Below, one piece after another: positions 8,472-17,555 of a DNA stretch of 64,000 bases. The stretch is from NCBI RefSeq assembly GCF_024273235.1, contig NZ_JANBVH010000004.1, positions 108,441-172,440 of the forward strand, given 5' to 3'. The notes beneath the pieces are model-generated. The model did no database searches and was not told where the DNA came from. It saw nothing but the letters and a program-made list of their open reading frames with translations. The stretch comes from Sphingomonas faeni. GTDB lineage: Bacteria; Pseudomonadota; Alphaproteobacteria; Sphingomonadales; Sphingomonadaceae. Position 1 is the first letter of the stretch; every line of letters starts with the position of its first letter. A program made the position numbers and the translations under genes.

Positions 8472-9161
8472 CTACTTCGCCTCGACCGGCACGGCGAACA
8501 CGCTCCGCAGCGGCTTCGTCTCGGGCAGGATATAGACGATCCCCACGGTCCCGGTGAACAGCGGCTTCACCACCCCGTCGTAAAACCCGGGCGGCACGTT
8601 CACGCAGCCATACGAGATCCGGTTGTCGCTCGGCGTCGGCGATGCGAGCCGTCCAGCGCGATCGTCCACCCGGCGACCCTTGATCACCCGGTGCAGCGAC
8701 AGCGCGGCCTCATAGTCGATCCACAATATATCCTGCTCGAAATCGCGCCCGAGCGACGCCTGGAACCGCCCCGCCGGCGTGGTCCGCTCGGGCGGCGTGA
8801 TCGTCGCGAGCTTGCGCTGGCCGATCCCCGGCACGCTGTCGTCGCCGCGCGCCATCCCCAGCAACGCAGGCGCCGCACCGCGCAGCACACCGGCACCATC
8901 GAACGCGAACACCTTCGCATTCGCCTTGTCGATCACGACGAACGGCAGCGCATGATTGTCGTGCGACGCCGTCACCCAGTTCGCCGTATCGCGCGCGTCG
9001 GCGGAGACTGTCTCGCCCCTGAACTGCGCGGCGGTCGCGGGCTCGGCGACAGGCCGCGCCGCCACCGGCGACGCGACGACCATCCCGAAGGCGAGCACGC
9101 CGAGCAGCCGGACGCATCCGCCCGCCCGCCGCCCCGCGCTCTGCCCTCTCGCGCCCGTCAC
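8472..9161 (-). CDS. L,D-transpeptidase (YkuD family), secreted
   Basis: 229 aa from a GTG at 9161, one base after the tpsA stop, with TGAGG just upstream. A signal peptide (LLGVLAFGMVVASPVAA) is followed by a YkuD domain whose active-site block reads ISYGCVNVPPGFYD near residue 190, giving the catalytic Cys, with an upstream His in SLHRVIKGR. These enzymes make 3-3 peptidoglycan cross-links or attach proteins to peptidoglycan in the periplasm. The immediate position after tpsA suggests co-transcription, which is unusual for this family. Confidence 0.9.
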   Translation of the reverse strand: MTGARGQSAGRRAGGCVRLLGVLAFGMVVASPVAARPVAEPATAAQFRGETVSADARDTANWVTASHDNHALPFVVIDKANAKVFAFDGAGVLRGAAPALLGMARGDDSVPGIGQRKLATITPPERTTPAGRFQASLGRDFEQDILWIDYEAALSLHRVIKGRRVDDRAGRLASPTPSDNRISYGCVNVPPGFYDGVVKPLFTGTVGIVYILPETKPLRSVFAVPVEAK

Positions 9162-9162
9162 C

Positions 9163-11994
9163 TCAGTGACGCGCCTGCTTGCGCGGATAGACCGGGACGA
9201 CGGGCGTGGTCGGCGGCGTGGGCTGCACGAACAGCGGCTGGACGGCCTGCACGGGCGGCGTATCGGGCGTCTCGACGATGACGGTCCCCGGACGCTCGGG
9301 CGCCGGATAGGTCACGCCACCCTCGACGATCTCGACCGTCGGCGGCGTCGGAACGCGAACCGGGACAGGCGGCACCTCGAGGAACGGCCGCGTCGCGTTC
9401 GGCAGGTCCGGCACCGGCGTAGGCGTCGGAGCCGGAGCAGGCGCTGGAGCCGGTGCGGGCGCAGGAGCCGGAGCAGGCGCAGGAGCCGGAGCAGGCGCAG
9501 GAGCCGGAGCAGGCGCTGGTGCCGGAGCAGGCGCTGGTGCCGGAGCGGGCGCTGGTGCTGGAGCAGGCGCTGGTGCTGGAGCAGGCGCTGGTGCCGGAGC
9601 GGGCGCTGGTGCTGGAGCAGGCGCTGGTGCTGGAGCAGGCGCAGGAGCCGGAGCGGGCGCTGGTGCTGGAGCAGGCGCAGGAGCCGGAGCGGGCGCTGGT
9701 GCCGGAGCGGGCGCTGGTGCTGGAGCAGGCGCTGGTGCCGGAGCAGGCGCCGGTGCCGGAGCAGGCGCTGGTGCCGGAGCCGGAGCGGGCGCTGGAGCCG
9801 GAGCGGGCGCTGGCGCTGGCGCTGGTGCTGGAGCAGGCGCTGGTGCTGGCGCTGGTGCTGGAGCGGGAGCGGGCGCTGGTGCTGGAGCGGGCGCTGGTGC
9901 CGGAGCAGGTGCAGGCGCTGGCGCCGGAGCAGGCGCAGGAGCCGGGGCGGGCGCAGGAGCCGGGGCGGGCGCTGGAGCCGGAGCCGGGGCAGGAGCCGGA
10001 GCAGCCGTAATCGTCCCCGTCGTCCGGAACCCGGCGACGCAGCACGAACTCGCGAGCGCATATTGGTCCGCGTTCGCGCCGGTCAGCGTGTAGCCGCTGA
10101 AGCTCACGCCGATGCCCGTGCCTTCGCCGGTGCTGTCGAACGTCGCGGTCGCATCGGGGCCGGCGACCAGCGATACGCCGGTCGGCGTGCCCGAGGTGCC
10201 GTTGGTGTTGAACCCGCTCAGCACCGCCGCATTGGTGCCGTCCGCCACCTTCTGCGCGGTCGGGAACAACAGCATGCGCTGGGTGATCGCCGCGCCTTCG
10301 GTCAGCACGAACTCGGTCGAGAAGTCGGTCGGCGTCGTGTACGAAATGGGGTTGTAGTTGATCGACACCGGCGCCGCGGTGACCGTGGTCGGCGGCGACA
10401 ATGCGGAGAACACGATCGTGCCGCCGTTGACGCCCGGCCCGGTGCCGTCCGCGCCGGCGATCAGCGTCAGCCCGACCGGCAGGCCGAGGCTCTGCGCGGG
10501 GATCGTCGTGCCGCGCGTCAGCGTCACCGCCGCGTCGATCAGCACGTCGTGGCCGGCGCACAGCGCGATGTTGCCGTCGGTCGTCGTGATCGCGTGGAAC
10601 ACGTTCACGTTCTGCCCGGCGTTGAGCAGGATGCTGCCGTTGGTCGTGGTCAGCGGCGCGTTGACGTTCACGTCGCGGCCACAGCACGCGACGATGTTGC
10701 CGTTGGTCGCGGTGATCGGCGCGTTGATGTTGACGTCGCGGAATGCGTTCATCGTCAGCGTCGTCGGCACGCCCGACGCGGTCCACGCGACCGCATCGTT
10801 GACGAAGATATCGCCATTGCCGGTGGTCGTGTCGCCCGCCGCGGGGATCGTGCTGATCGTGATGCTGGTCGTCACGAGCTGCGCCGACAGCGTCGAGCCC
10901 GAGATGTTGCCGCCCGCACCGATCACGTAATCCTGCGGATCGATCAGCCACATGCCGGTCATGCCGCCCGGTGCGAAGGTCGACACCCTGGCGCTGTCCG
11001 CGACGGTGACGGTCGCCGCCGACGTCTCGATGAAGCCGCCATTGCCGCCGACCGGCGCGCTCGCGTCGAGTTCGCCGCTGACGGTGACCGTGCCGGTCTT
11101 CATGTCGCCGAGCAGCAGGATGGTGCCGCCACGGTTCTGCAACGTGCGCGCCTCGACGATACCGGTGTTGTTGACCGCGGTGTGGAGCAGGTCACCGGCC
11201 CCTTGCGCGGTCATCACGACCTTGCCGCCGTCCGCGCGGATCAGCCCGCCGTTGCGGACCAGCGCGCCGACCGCGCCCTTGTCGACCGCGACGTTGAGCA
11301 GCCCATCGCCCGCGACGTCGAGCGTGATCGCCTCGCCGCCCGCCAGCACGACGGTGCCGAAGTTCGCCTTGATCGTGCCGCCGTTGCCGACGTTCGCGCC
11401 GAGCAGCGCGACATAGCCGTTCTTCGCGGTGATCCGGCCGTCGTTCTGGACGCTCGCGCCGCTGGTCCCCGCAAAACTGGTCTTGCCCGCGAGGAAATCG
11501 GCATCGGAGATGTTCAGCGTCGAGGCCACCAGCCCGCCGACGTTCACGTTCGCGGTCTGGCCGAACAGGATGCCGTTCGCGTTGACCAGGAACACCTTCC
11601 CGTTCGCCGACAGGTTGCCGAGGATCACCGAAGGATCCGACCCCAGCACGCGGTTCAAGGCCACCGAGCTGCTGGTCGGCTGCTCGAAGACGACGCTCTT
11701 GCCCTTGCCGATCGAGAAGGACTGCCAGTTGATCGCCGCGCGGTCGCTGGTCTGCGTCACGGTCAGCGACTTGGTGCCGGTCGCGATGCTGGCCTGGCCC
11801 GCAACGACTTCACCCCCGGTCGGCAGCGTCTGCGCCTCGACCGGACGCACCGCCATCGTGCCCGCAAGGCTGAACCCGATCAGCCACGCGAACCGCGCGA
11901 GCCCGGTCGTGCCGAACAGCCCGCCACGCCGCGTGCGCGTGACGGTGGGAGTGGGGCGGCGCGTGTTTCTGATCGTCGAAGGGATGGGGGTCAT
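9163..11994 (-). CDS. TpsA-like filamentous-haemagglutinin-type exoprotein with long Pro-Ala tract
   Basis: 943 aa. After an extended signal sequence (about residues 1-55, ending VEAQ) comes the TPS secretion domain with the classic features VNANGILFGQTANVNVGGLVAST and a preceding NRVLGSDPSVILGNLSANG. The middle has beta-helix-like repeats (NVNAPLTTTNGSIL) and a YDG-like domain. Residues about 665-855 are almost purely alternating Pro-Ala, followed by a 70-residue Pro/Val-rich tail. The substrate is exported by the TpsB encoded 56 bp upstream. The PA tract could span the cell wall or act as a surface stalk; that is inference. Confidence 0.9.
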   Translation of the reverse strand: MTPIPSTIRNTRRPTPTVTRTRRGGLFGTTGLARFAWLIGFSLAGTMAVRPVEAQTLPTGGEVVAGQASIATGTKSLTVTQTSDRAAINWQSFSIGKGKSVVFEQPTSSSVALNRVLGSDPSVILGNLSANGKVFLVNANGILFGQTANVNVGGLVASTLNISDADFLAGKTSFAGTSGASVQNDGRITAKNGYVALLGANVGNGGTIKANFGTVVLAGGEAITLDVAGDGLLNVAVDKGAVGALVRNGGLIRADGGKVVMTAQGAGDLLHTAVNNTGIVEARTLQNRGGTILLLGDMKTGTVTVSGELDASAPVGGNGGFIETSAATVTVADSARVSTFAPGGMTGMWLIDPQDYVIGAGGNISGSTLSAQLVTTSITISTIPAAGDTTTGNGDIFVNDAVAWTASGVPTTLTMNAFRDVNINAPITATNGNIVACCGRDVNVNAPLTTTNGSILLNAGQNVNVFHAITTTDGNIALCAGHDVLIDAAVTLTRGTTIPAQSLGLPVGLTLIAGADGTGPGVNGGTIVFSALSPPTTVTAAPVSINYNPISYTTPTDFSTEFVLTEGAAITQRMLLFPTAQKVADGTNAAVLSGFNTNGTSGTPTGVSLVAGPDATATFDSTGEGTGIGVSFSGYTLTGANADQYALASSCCVAGFRTTGTITAAPAPAPAPAPAPAPAPAPAPAPAPAPAPAPAPAPAPAPAPAPAPAPAPAPAPAPAPAPAPAPAPAPAPAPAPAPAPAPAPAPAPAPAPAPAPAPAPAPAPAPAPAPAPAPAPAPAPAPAPAPAPAPAPAPAPAPAPAPAPAPAPAPAPAPAPAPAPAPAPAPAPAPAPAPAPAPAPAPAPAPAPAPAPAPAPTPTPVPDLPNATRPFLEVPPVPVRVPTPPTVEIVEGGVTYPAPERPGTVIVETPDTPPVQAVQPLFVQPTPPTTPVVPVYPRKQARH
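9431..10006. repeat. hexamer-based tandem repeat encoding (Pro-Ala)n in tpsA
   Basis: About 575 bp made of variants of ggcgctggtgccggagca on the plus strand, read on the minus strand as alternating Pro and Ala for about 190 residues. Higher-order 18- and 36-bp units recur, suggesting slippage or unequal crossing-over. Length variation between strains would be expected. Confidence 0.9.
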
Positions 11995-12050
11995 GTGCGG
12001 TATCCTCGGTGGCGGCGGATGGCCGCAAAGTTTTGTGCGAGCTGGCGCGC

Positions 12051-13733
12051 TCAGAAGGTCTTAGAAACCTGGAACCAGGCGCGGCCCGACTTGTCGGGGG
12101 CGGACGTCGCATCCTCGTCGCCGAGTTTCCGCGCATAGGTCGCCTTCGCGGCGATCCCGTACGGTCCCGCCCAGCTCAGCCCGGCGCCGTATGCGCTGCG
12201 CTTCGCGTGGTTCGATCCGTCGAAATACGGATGCTTGACGAAATCGACTTCGCCGACGTCGACGAACCCGAACAGCTGGAGCGCACCCGGCACGACCTGC
12301 GGCAAGGCCAGCCGCGCCTCGGCGGTGGCGACGTAACCCTGGTCGCCGTACGCCTCGCCCTCGGGATAGGCGCGCACCGCATAGGCGCCGCCCAGTTCCA
12401 TCCGCTCGGAGATGTCGAGGTTGCTGAACGCGATCTGCCCGCGGGCGGAGGCGAACAGCGACAGCGGCCCGGCGATCGTCTGCAACCGCGCGAAGCTGAA
12501 CTGCAGCTTCCCATAGCTGCCGTCGGTGCGTGCGGTCAGCGCGTCGACCGAGCGCTCATACGCGCCGCGGATATCGAGATTGCCGACCGAATAGCTCAGC
12601 GAATACGCGCTCCAGCCGCCGCCGAGCAGCGTGTCGTGCTGGTCGCCGCTGAGCCCTGCGGTGATCACCTGCGCACGGCGATAGGTCGTGGTGTCGACGA
12701 TGCCGATCCGGTCCTCGAACCATTTCACGTCGCCACCGAGCGTCACGTACAGATTATTGTCGCGCGACCGGATCAGCGGATAGCTGGCATAGACGCTGGC
12801 GACGTCGGCATTGCCGCTGCCGTCGAGGCTGTCGAACTCCTTGCCGAGCGAATATTCGAGATGCGCGAACGCGACGCCCAGCGTGACCTGGCCGATCGGT
12901 GCCTGGTACGACGCACGGCCATAAGCGAGCCCCGAGAACGACGTCAGCGCGCGCAGGCTCAGCACGTCGCCAGACCCCGTCGGGTTGTTCCAGTTGACCG
13001 AACCGCCGACGCGGTAGGCGCCGGTGTAGCGGTTGCCGGCATTGTCGGCCTCGACGCTGCCGGTGATGCTCTGGCCGGGGGTGATGTCGACCAGCAGGTC
13101 CGACGTGCCGACCGCGGTGCCGGGGCTGAGCGTCGATCGCACCCGCACGCCTGGCAGGTCCGACAGCATCAGCAGGCGACGTTCGAGCGGCGCGACCGCG
13201 ACCGGATCGCCGACGTCCAGCCCATCGAGGATGCCGTTCGCGACGCTGTCCGACAGCCGCGATTCGTTCTTGATGCCGACCGCGCCGAAGCGCCCTTCGA
13301 TCACCGCGATCGTGACCGCGCCGCTCTGCACGTCCTGCTCGGGGAGGTACGCGTTCGCGACGAAATAGCCGCGGCTGGTGTAATAGTCGGTGATCCGCGC
13401 GGCGAGCGTCTTCATCTCGGACAGATCGAGTTCGCTGTCGGGCACGAACCCGGTCGCGGCGATCAGGTCGGTCTCGGGAAACAGCGTCGCGCCGGTCACG
13501 CGCAGCGACCGGACGAGCGTCTTCGGGCCACCTGTTGCGACGACGACGACCGGCGTCTTGCGCTCAAAGCCGAGATCGGGCGTGGGCTTGTCGGTGAGCG
13601 GTGCGGGTGGGATCTGCTGGAGCTGACCACCGGCACCGACCGGGACCTGCGCCACCGCAGCCTGAGTCGAAACCAACAGGGCAGCCGGGCTCACAGCCGC
13701 AAGCGCGGCCGCCCAAAGGGTCGACTTGTACAT
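12051..13733 (-). CDS. TpsB two-partner secretion transporter (ShlB/FhaC/HecB family)
   Basis: 560 aa from ATG 13733 (MYKSTLWAAALAAV), which gives a clear signal peptide. A POTRA region (TGATLFPETDLIAATGFV; YYTSRGYFVANAYLPEQDV) leads to a C-terminal 16-strand barrel ending in ...KSGRAWFQVSKTF, with a terminal Phe typical of outer-membrane proteins. The family motif for barrel plug insertion (GMELGGAYAVRAYPEGEAYG-like, here MELGGAYAVRAYPEG) is visible. It would export the TpsA encoded just downstream. Its upstream region carries the repeated regulatory block at 13929-14001. Confidence 0.93.
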   Translation of the reverse strand: MYKSTLWAAALAAVSPAALLVSTQAAVAQVPVGAGGQLQQIPPAPLTDKPTPDLGFERKTPVVVVATGGPKTLVRSLRVTGATLFPETDLIAATGFVPDSELDLSEMKTLAARITDYYTSRGYFVANAYLPEQDVQSGAVTIAVIEGRFGAVGIKNESRLSDSVANGILDGLDVGDPVAVAPLERRLLMLSDLPGVRVRSTLSPGTAVGTSDLLVDITPGQSITGSVEADNAGNRYTGAYRVGGSVNWNNPTGSGDVLSLRALTSFSGLAYGRASYQAPIGQVTLGVAFAHLEYSLGKEFDSLDGSGNADVASVYASYPLIRSRDNNLYVTLGGDVKWFEDRIGIVDTTTYRRAQVITAGLSGDQHDTLLGGGWSAYSLSYSVGNLDIRGAYERSVDALTARTDGSYGKLQFSFARLQTIAGPLSLFASARGQIAFSNLDISERMELGGAYAVRAYPEGEAYGDQGYVATAEARLALPQVVPGALQLFGFVDVGEVDFVKHPYFDGSNHAKRSAYGAGLSWAGPYGIAAKATYARKLGDEDATSAPDKSGRAWFQVSKTF

Positions 13734-14178
13734 GAACACCTCGAAAGTCACCGCGGATGGAAGGCACGAATCTCCCATCCGCAGCAGCGGGAGCCGTTCG
13801 AAAAGGGGAAGTGCGCCCGAAGCGAGGACGAAGCCTTAGCGGACCGCCGCGACTCGATCTGTGTCAAGTCCCGCCGCGGTCGAATACCAGAAGGTCAGGC
13901 GTAGAAGTGCTCGAGTTGAGCCCGTCGCGAGGGTCGCGATGTAGGGAGCACTCGGCTTATTCTTAACCTATGTATGTGATTTGAATCGTTTGCAAGATAA
14001 ATCTATGATAAGACTGTCATAATCATACAACTTATCCGCTACGCGAGAGTTTATGGTAAACGAACGGTAACATGTGTTTCCCGCGCGCATGCCCGAACGG
14101 TGGCGATTCAGCGTGTTCAGGCGCTGAAAACCGCCATCGTGCAGCGAATATTGCGACGATACAGCGATCGGCCGCGCT
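13734..14178. promoter_or_regulatory. 445-bp intergenic region with AT-rich putative tps promoter
   Basis: No gene is supported here. From about 13960 to 14060 the sequence is much more AT-rich than its surroundings. It carries gagggtcgcgatgtag (13929-13944), taacctatgt (13964-13973) and caagataaa (13993-14001), the blocks shared with 7446-7502. In minus orientation they lie about 195-270 bp upstream of the TpsB start. The part adjoining the crtB end shows no clear terminator. Confidence 0.45.
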
Positions 14179-15129
14179 TCAGGGTTTAGGCCGGGTCCAA
14201 AGTCGCGGGTTGCGCCCGGTCCGCGGGTACAGCGTCTTGCGCGACGCCGCCTGTCGTGCAGCTTTCGCGATGAACCCCAGTTTCTGCACGCCCGACGTCG
14301 TCACGCGGTGGTCCCACGCATGCTCGCCCCGCGCCGCCACGGTCCGCCCGATCGCGCCATAGATTCCCGCGGCCGACAGCACCGCCCACGCCGAGCGGAA
14401 CGACAGCGCCGGCGTCCCCTCGCGCGCACTCGCCTCGAACGCCGCCGCGCGGTCCGCCATCCGCTTCGTCAACACCGCCAGCCGGGACCGGAACGGCGGC
14501 TTCATGTGCTGGCCCGGCGGAAAGTCCATCTCGACCAGCCAGTCCTCGGGCAGATAGCACCGCCCGACCCGGTCATCCTCCTCGACGTCGCGCGCGATAT
14601 TGGCGAGCTGGAACGCCATCCCCAGGTCGCACGCACGGTCGAGCGTGTCCTCGTCGTCGGGATCGACGCCCATGGCCACGGCCATCATGCACCCGACGAC
14701 GCCCGCGACATGGTAGCAATATTTGTAGAGGTCATCCTCCGACCGCGGCCGCCACTCGCGCGCATCGAGCGCGAACCCCTCGACCAGATCGCGCGCGAAC
14801 CGCTTCGGCAGCCGCGTTTCGGCCGCAAAGATCCGCAGCGCATCGAACGCCGGCTCGCCGACATAGTCGCCCGCGAGCGCCTGCTCGGTCATCGCCGACA
14901 GCGTCACCAGCCGGGCCGGCGCGTCCTCGACCACGGTCATCCCGTGCCCATGATCCTGCCCGTCGGCGATATCGTCGCACCGCCGGCACCACGCATACAG
15001 CAGCCACGCCCGCTCGCGCGTCGGCTTGTCGAACAACAAGCTGGCGGCGGCAAAGCTCTTCGACCCACGCGAAATCGACTCGTGCGCGGTAGCAACGATC
15101 GCCTCGCGAGAGGGGAGGGCGGAGGTCAT
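14179..15129 (-). CDS. crtB: phytoene synthase CrtB (squalene/phytoene synthase family)
   Basis: 316 aa from ATG 15129 (MTSALPSREAIVATAHES). The frame stays open upstream through a family C repeat, but those codons are repeat sequence. The isoprenoid synthase motifs are present: WCRRCDDIADG (first aspartate-rich region) and FQLANIARDVEEDDRVGRCYLP (second region, typical of CrtB). The enzyme condenses two geranylgeranyl diphosphates to phytoene, the first committed carotenoid step. It lies on the same strand as crtY and crtI but is separated from crtI by a LOG-family gene. Confidence 0.95.
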   Translation of the reverse strand: MTSALPSREAIVATAHESISRGSKSFAAASLLFDKPTRERAWLLYAWCRRCDDIADGQDHGHGMTVVEDAPARLVTLSAMTEQALAGDYVGEPAFDALRIFAAETRLPKRFARDLVEGFALDAREWRPRSEDDLYKYCYHVAGVVGCMMAVAMGVDPDDEDTLDRACDLGMAFQLANIARDVEEDDRVGRCYLPEDWLVEMDFPPGQHMKPPFRSRLAVLTKRMADRAAAFEASAREGTPALSFRSAWAVLSAAGIYGAIGRTVAARGEHAWDHRVTTSGVQKLGFIAKAARQAASRKTLYPRTGRNPRLWTRPKP

Positions 15130-15163
15130 GCCGCCATCCCACGCGCTACCATCATCAGGGCCA

Positions 15164-15266
15164 CCACCCCGGCGAAGGCCGGGGCCCAATTGGAAAGGTT
15201 GGAGTAACGACGCGCAACGCAAACCAAGTCATGTTTCCCGATTGGGCCCCGGCCTCCGCCGGGGTA
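15164..15266. repeat. family C palindromic repeat, copy 1
   Basis: Left arm ccccggcgaaggccgggg followed by cccaattgg, and an inverted right arm cccgattgggccccggcc. It lies directly upstream of the crtB start. Other copies: 40095-40199 (inside a gene) and 50943-51202 (split). Confidence 0.9.
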
Positions 15267-15298
15267 GAGCGGGGTTTCGACGTGCGATCCGAAGACCC

Positions 15299-15880
15299 TC
15301 ACAAATCCGACGCGTTCATCCGCACGATCGGCTGCGTCGGCACGTGCTCCGCCATCCGGTCGAGCAGCACCTCCAGCGTATCCGCCACGATCAGCAGATC
15401 CCGGTGCTGCGCCCGCAAGAACCCAACCTCGCCCATCTTCTCCCAGAACGCGATCAGGTGATCATAATACCCAGCGGTGTTCAGCAACCCCACCGGATCC
15501 GCATGATAGCCAAGCTGCGCCCAGCTCAGCGCCTCCCACAACTCGTCCATCGTCCCGGTCCCGCCCGGGATCGTCACGAACCCGTCGGAGAGATCGGTAA
15601 ACATCTGCTTCCGCTGATGCATGCCGGAGACAACGTGCAACTCGGTAAGCCCCCGATGCGCCACCTCCGCATCGACCAAGGCCTGAGGAATAACCCCGAT
15701 AACCTCGCCGCCGCCCTCAAGCGCGCCATCGGCGATCGCACCCATCAGCCCGGTCCGCCCACCGCCATAAACAAGGCCAATCCCCCGCTCGGCAAAGGCC
15801 AGCCCCAGCGCCCGGGCGCCCTCGATATAAGTTGGATCAGCCGGCGTCGCCGACCCGCAATACACAGCAAGTCTCTTCAT
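15299..15880 (-). CDS. LOG family protein (cytokinin riboside 5'-monophosphate phosphoribohydrolase type, TIGR00730)
   Basis: 193 aa. Rossmann-like lysine-decarboxylase-like fold with GLVYGGGRTGLMGAIADGAL at about residues 35-54 and the diagnostic nucleotide-binding motif PGGTGTMDELWE at about 105-116. Relatives hydrolyse N6-modified AMP or other nucleoside 5'-monophosphates. The old lysine decarboxylase label is wrong for this family. Lying between crtB and crtI on the same strand may be chance; no link to carotenoids is known to me. Confidence 0.92.
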   Translation of the reverse strand: MKRLAVYCGSATPADPTYIEGARALGLAFAERGIGLVYGGGRTGLMGAIADGALEGGGEVIGVIPQALVDAEVAHRGLTELHVVSGMHQRKQMFTDLSDGFVTIPGGTGTMDELWEALSWAQLGYHADPVGLLNTAGYYDHLIAFWEKMGEVGFLRAQHRDLLIVADTLEVLLDRMAEHVPTQPIVRMNASDL

Positions 15881-15928
15881 CCCGCACCGCTAGGGGATGC
15901 GCGCGGGGTGCCGCAAGAGAAGAATGGG

Positions 15929-16071
15929 TTCACGCGGAGACGCGGAGACGCGGAGGTGTTGCGTTCCGGACAGCGCTCGCGCTGTCTTCACGCAAGTTCC
16001 GCAGATCGTTGGAGACACGGTCGCTACGCGACAAGCGCAACACCTCCGCGTCTCCGCGCCTCCGCGTGAAC
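15929..16071. repeat. family F palindromic repeat, copy 1
   Basis: Left arm ttcacgcggagacgcggaga and right arm ctccgcgcctccgcgtgaa are inverted copies separated by about 100 bp. A similar element is at 39685-39786. It lies between the LOG gene start and the crtI stop. Confidence 0.85.
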
Positions 16072-16076
16072 AAACC

Positions 16077-17555
16077 TTACTTCTCGCCCCCGAGCATCAA
16101 CCGAGCCGTAGCCTTGGCACTCCCGACAACCCCCGGAATGCCCGCACCCGGATGCGTCCCAGCCCCCACGAAGTACAAATTCGGAATATGCTCGTCCCGA
16201 TTGTGCACCCGGAAATACGCGCTCTGCGTCAACACCGGCTCCAGCGAGAACGCCGACCCAAGATGCGCATTCAAATCCTGCGCGAAATCCTTCGGCGCGT
16301 ACGAGAACTTCGTCACGATCCGCTCGTGGATATCCGGGATCAACCGCCGCCCGATCTCGTCGAGGATGCGCTTCTCCAGGATCGGCGCGATCTCGTCCCA
16401 GTCGACCGGGAATTTTCCCATGTGCGGCACCGGCGCCAAGGCATAGAAGGTCGAATGCCCCTCCGGCGCCAGCGAAGGATCTGTCACCGTCGGGTGATGC
16501 AAATACAGCGAGAAATCCTCGCTCAGCACGCCGTGATCGTAAATGTCCTCGAGCAGCCCCTTATAGCGCGGCCCGAACAGGATCATGTGGTGCGGGATGC
16601 CCGGCCACGTGCCCTTGATCCCGAAATGCACCACGAACAGCGACGGTGAATATTTCTTCCGCTCGAGCGAGCCCGTCTTGCGCTTGGCACTACGCGAGGT
16701 CGCCAGCAGATCGCGATAGGTATGCATGATGTCGCTGTTCGCGGCCACCGCATCGGCCTGACCCGACCAGCCGCTCGCAGTCGTCACGCCCGTAGCACGG
16801 TCGCCGAGAGTCTCGATTGACGTCACCGGATCGTCGAGCCGCAGCACGCCGCCTAAGCGCTCGAACTGCGTCACCAGCGCCGCCACCAGCCGGTTGGTCC
16901 CGCCACGCGCGAACCACACCCCGCCGTCACGCTCCAGCTTGTGGATCAGCGCATAGATCGCGCTCGTCGTCATCGGATTGCCGCCGACCAGCAATGTGTG
17001 GAAGCTCAACGCTTCGCGCAATTTCTCCGACTTCACGAAGCTCGACACGATCGAATAGACCGACCGCCACGCCTGGTATTTCGCCAGCGCCGGCGCCGCC
17101 TTGATCATCGACCCGAAGTCGAGGAACGCGACATGCCCCAGCTTCTCATAGCCCTCGTGGAACACACCCGCCGAATATTGCAGGAACTTCTCGTATCCCG
17201 CCCAGTCGCCGGGATGCAGCTTCTCGATCTCGGCGCGCATCTGCACGTCGTCGTTGGTATAGTCGAAATTCGTCCCGTCGGGCCAGTTCAGCCGATAGAA
17301 CGGCAGCACCGGATCGAGCGTCACGTCCTCGCTCATGTCGCGCCCGCTCAGCGCCCATAGTTCGCGCAGACAATCGGGATCGGTGATGACGGTCGGGCCC
17401 GCATCGAAGGTGAACCCGTCGCGTTCCCAGAAATACCCACGCCCACCCGGCTTGTCGCGGCTTTCGACGATCGTCGTCTGCACGCCCGCGGATTGCAGCC
17501 GGATCGCGAGCGCAAGGCCGCCAAATCCTGCGCCGATGACTATTGCGGTCTTCAA
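16077..17555 (-). CDS. crtI: phytoene desaturase CrtI
   Basis: 492 aa if translation begins at TTG 17555, which overlaps the crtY stop (cTTGA) and has GGAG 7 nt upstream. The product then begins with the dinucleotide fold KTAIVIGAGFGGLALAIRLQ, as CrtI proteins do. The C-terminal block FVGAGTHPGAGIPGVVGSAK is the bacterial-type phytoene desaturase signature. It introduces the conjugated double bonds that convert phytoene to lycopene, using FAD at the membrane. Translational coupling to crtY is suggested by the overlap. Confidence 0.95.
   Translation of the reverse strand: MKTAIVIGAGFGGLALAIRLQSAGVQTTIVESRDKPGGRGYFWERDGFTFDAGPTVITDPDCLRELWALSGRDMSEDVTLDPVLPFYRLNWPDGTNFDYTNDDVQMRAEIEKLHPGDWAGYEKFLQYSAGVFHEGYEKLGHVAFLDFGSMIKAAPALAKYQAWRSVYSIVSSFVKSEKLREALSFHTLLVGGNPMTTSAIYALIHKLERDGGVWFARGGTNRLVAALVTQFERLGGVLRLDDPVTSIETLGDRATGVTTASGWSGQADAVAANSDIMHTYRDLLATSRSAKRKTGSLERKKYSPSLFVVHFGIKGTWPGIPHHMILFGPRYKGLLEDIYDHGVLSEDFSLYLHHPTVTDPSLAPEGHSTFYALAPVPHMGKFPVDWDEIAPILEKRILDEIGRRLIPDIHERIVTKFSYAPKDFAQDLNAHLGSAFSLEPVLTQSAYFRVHNRDEHIPNLYFVGAGTHPGAGIPGVVGSAKATARLMLGGEK

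Noticed and set aside
9431..10006. Tandem repeats that could suggest a CRISPR array
   Set aside because: No spacers of constant length; the units are contiguous codon repeats for Pro-Ala. No CRISPR array or cas gene is in the window.
8956..12138. A long open frame on the plus strand (about 1060 codons) rich in Arg-Ser-Arg
   Set aside because: It is the antisense of tpsA and its Pro-Ala tract; high GC keeps it open. TpsA has clear domains on the minus strand.
12009..13904. Plus-strand open frame of about 630 codons opposite tpsB
   Set aside because: Antisense shadow of TpsB, whose POTRA and barrel motifs are on the minus strand; Arg/Asp-rich composition is typical of such shadows.
15130..15222. 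N-terminal extension of CrtB
   Set aside because: The extra codons are read from a family C palindrome; CrtB homology starts at MTSALPSREAI.
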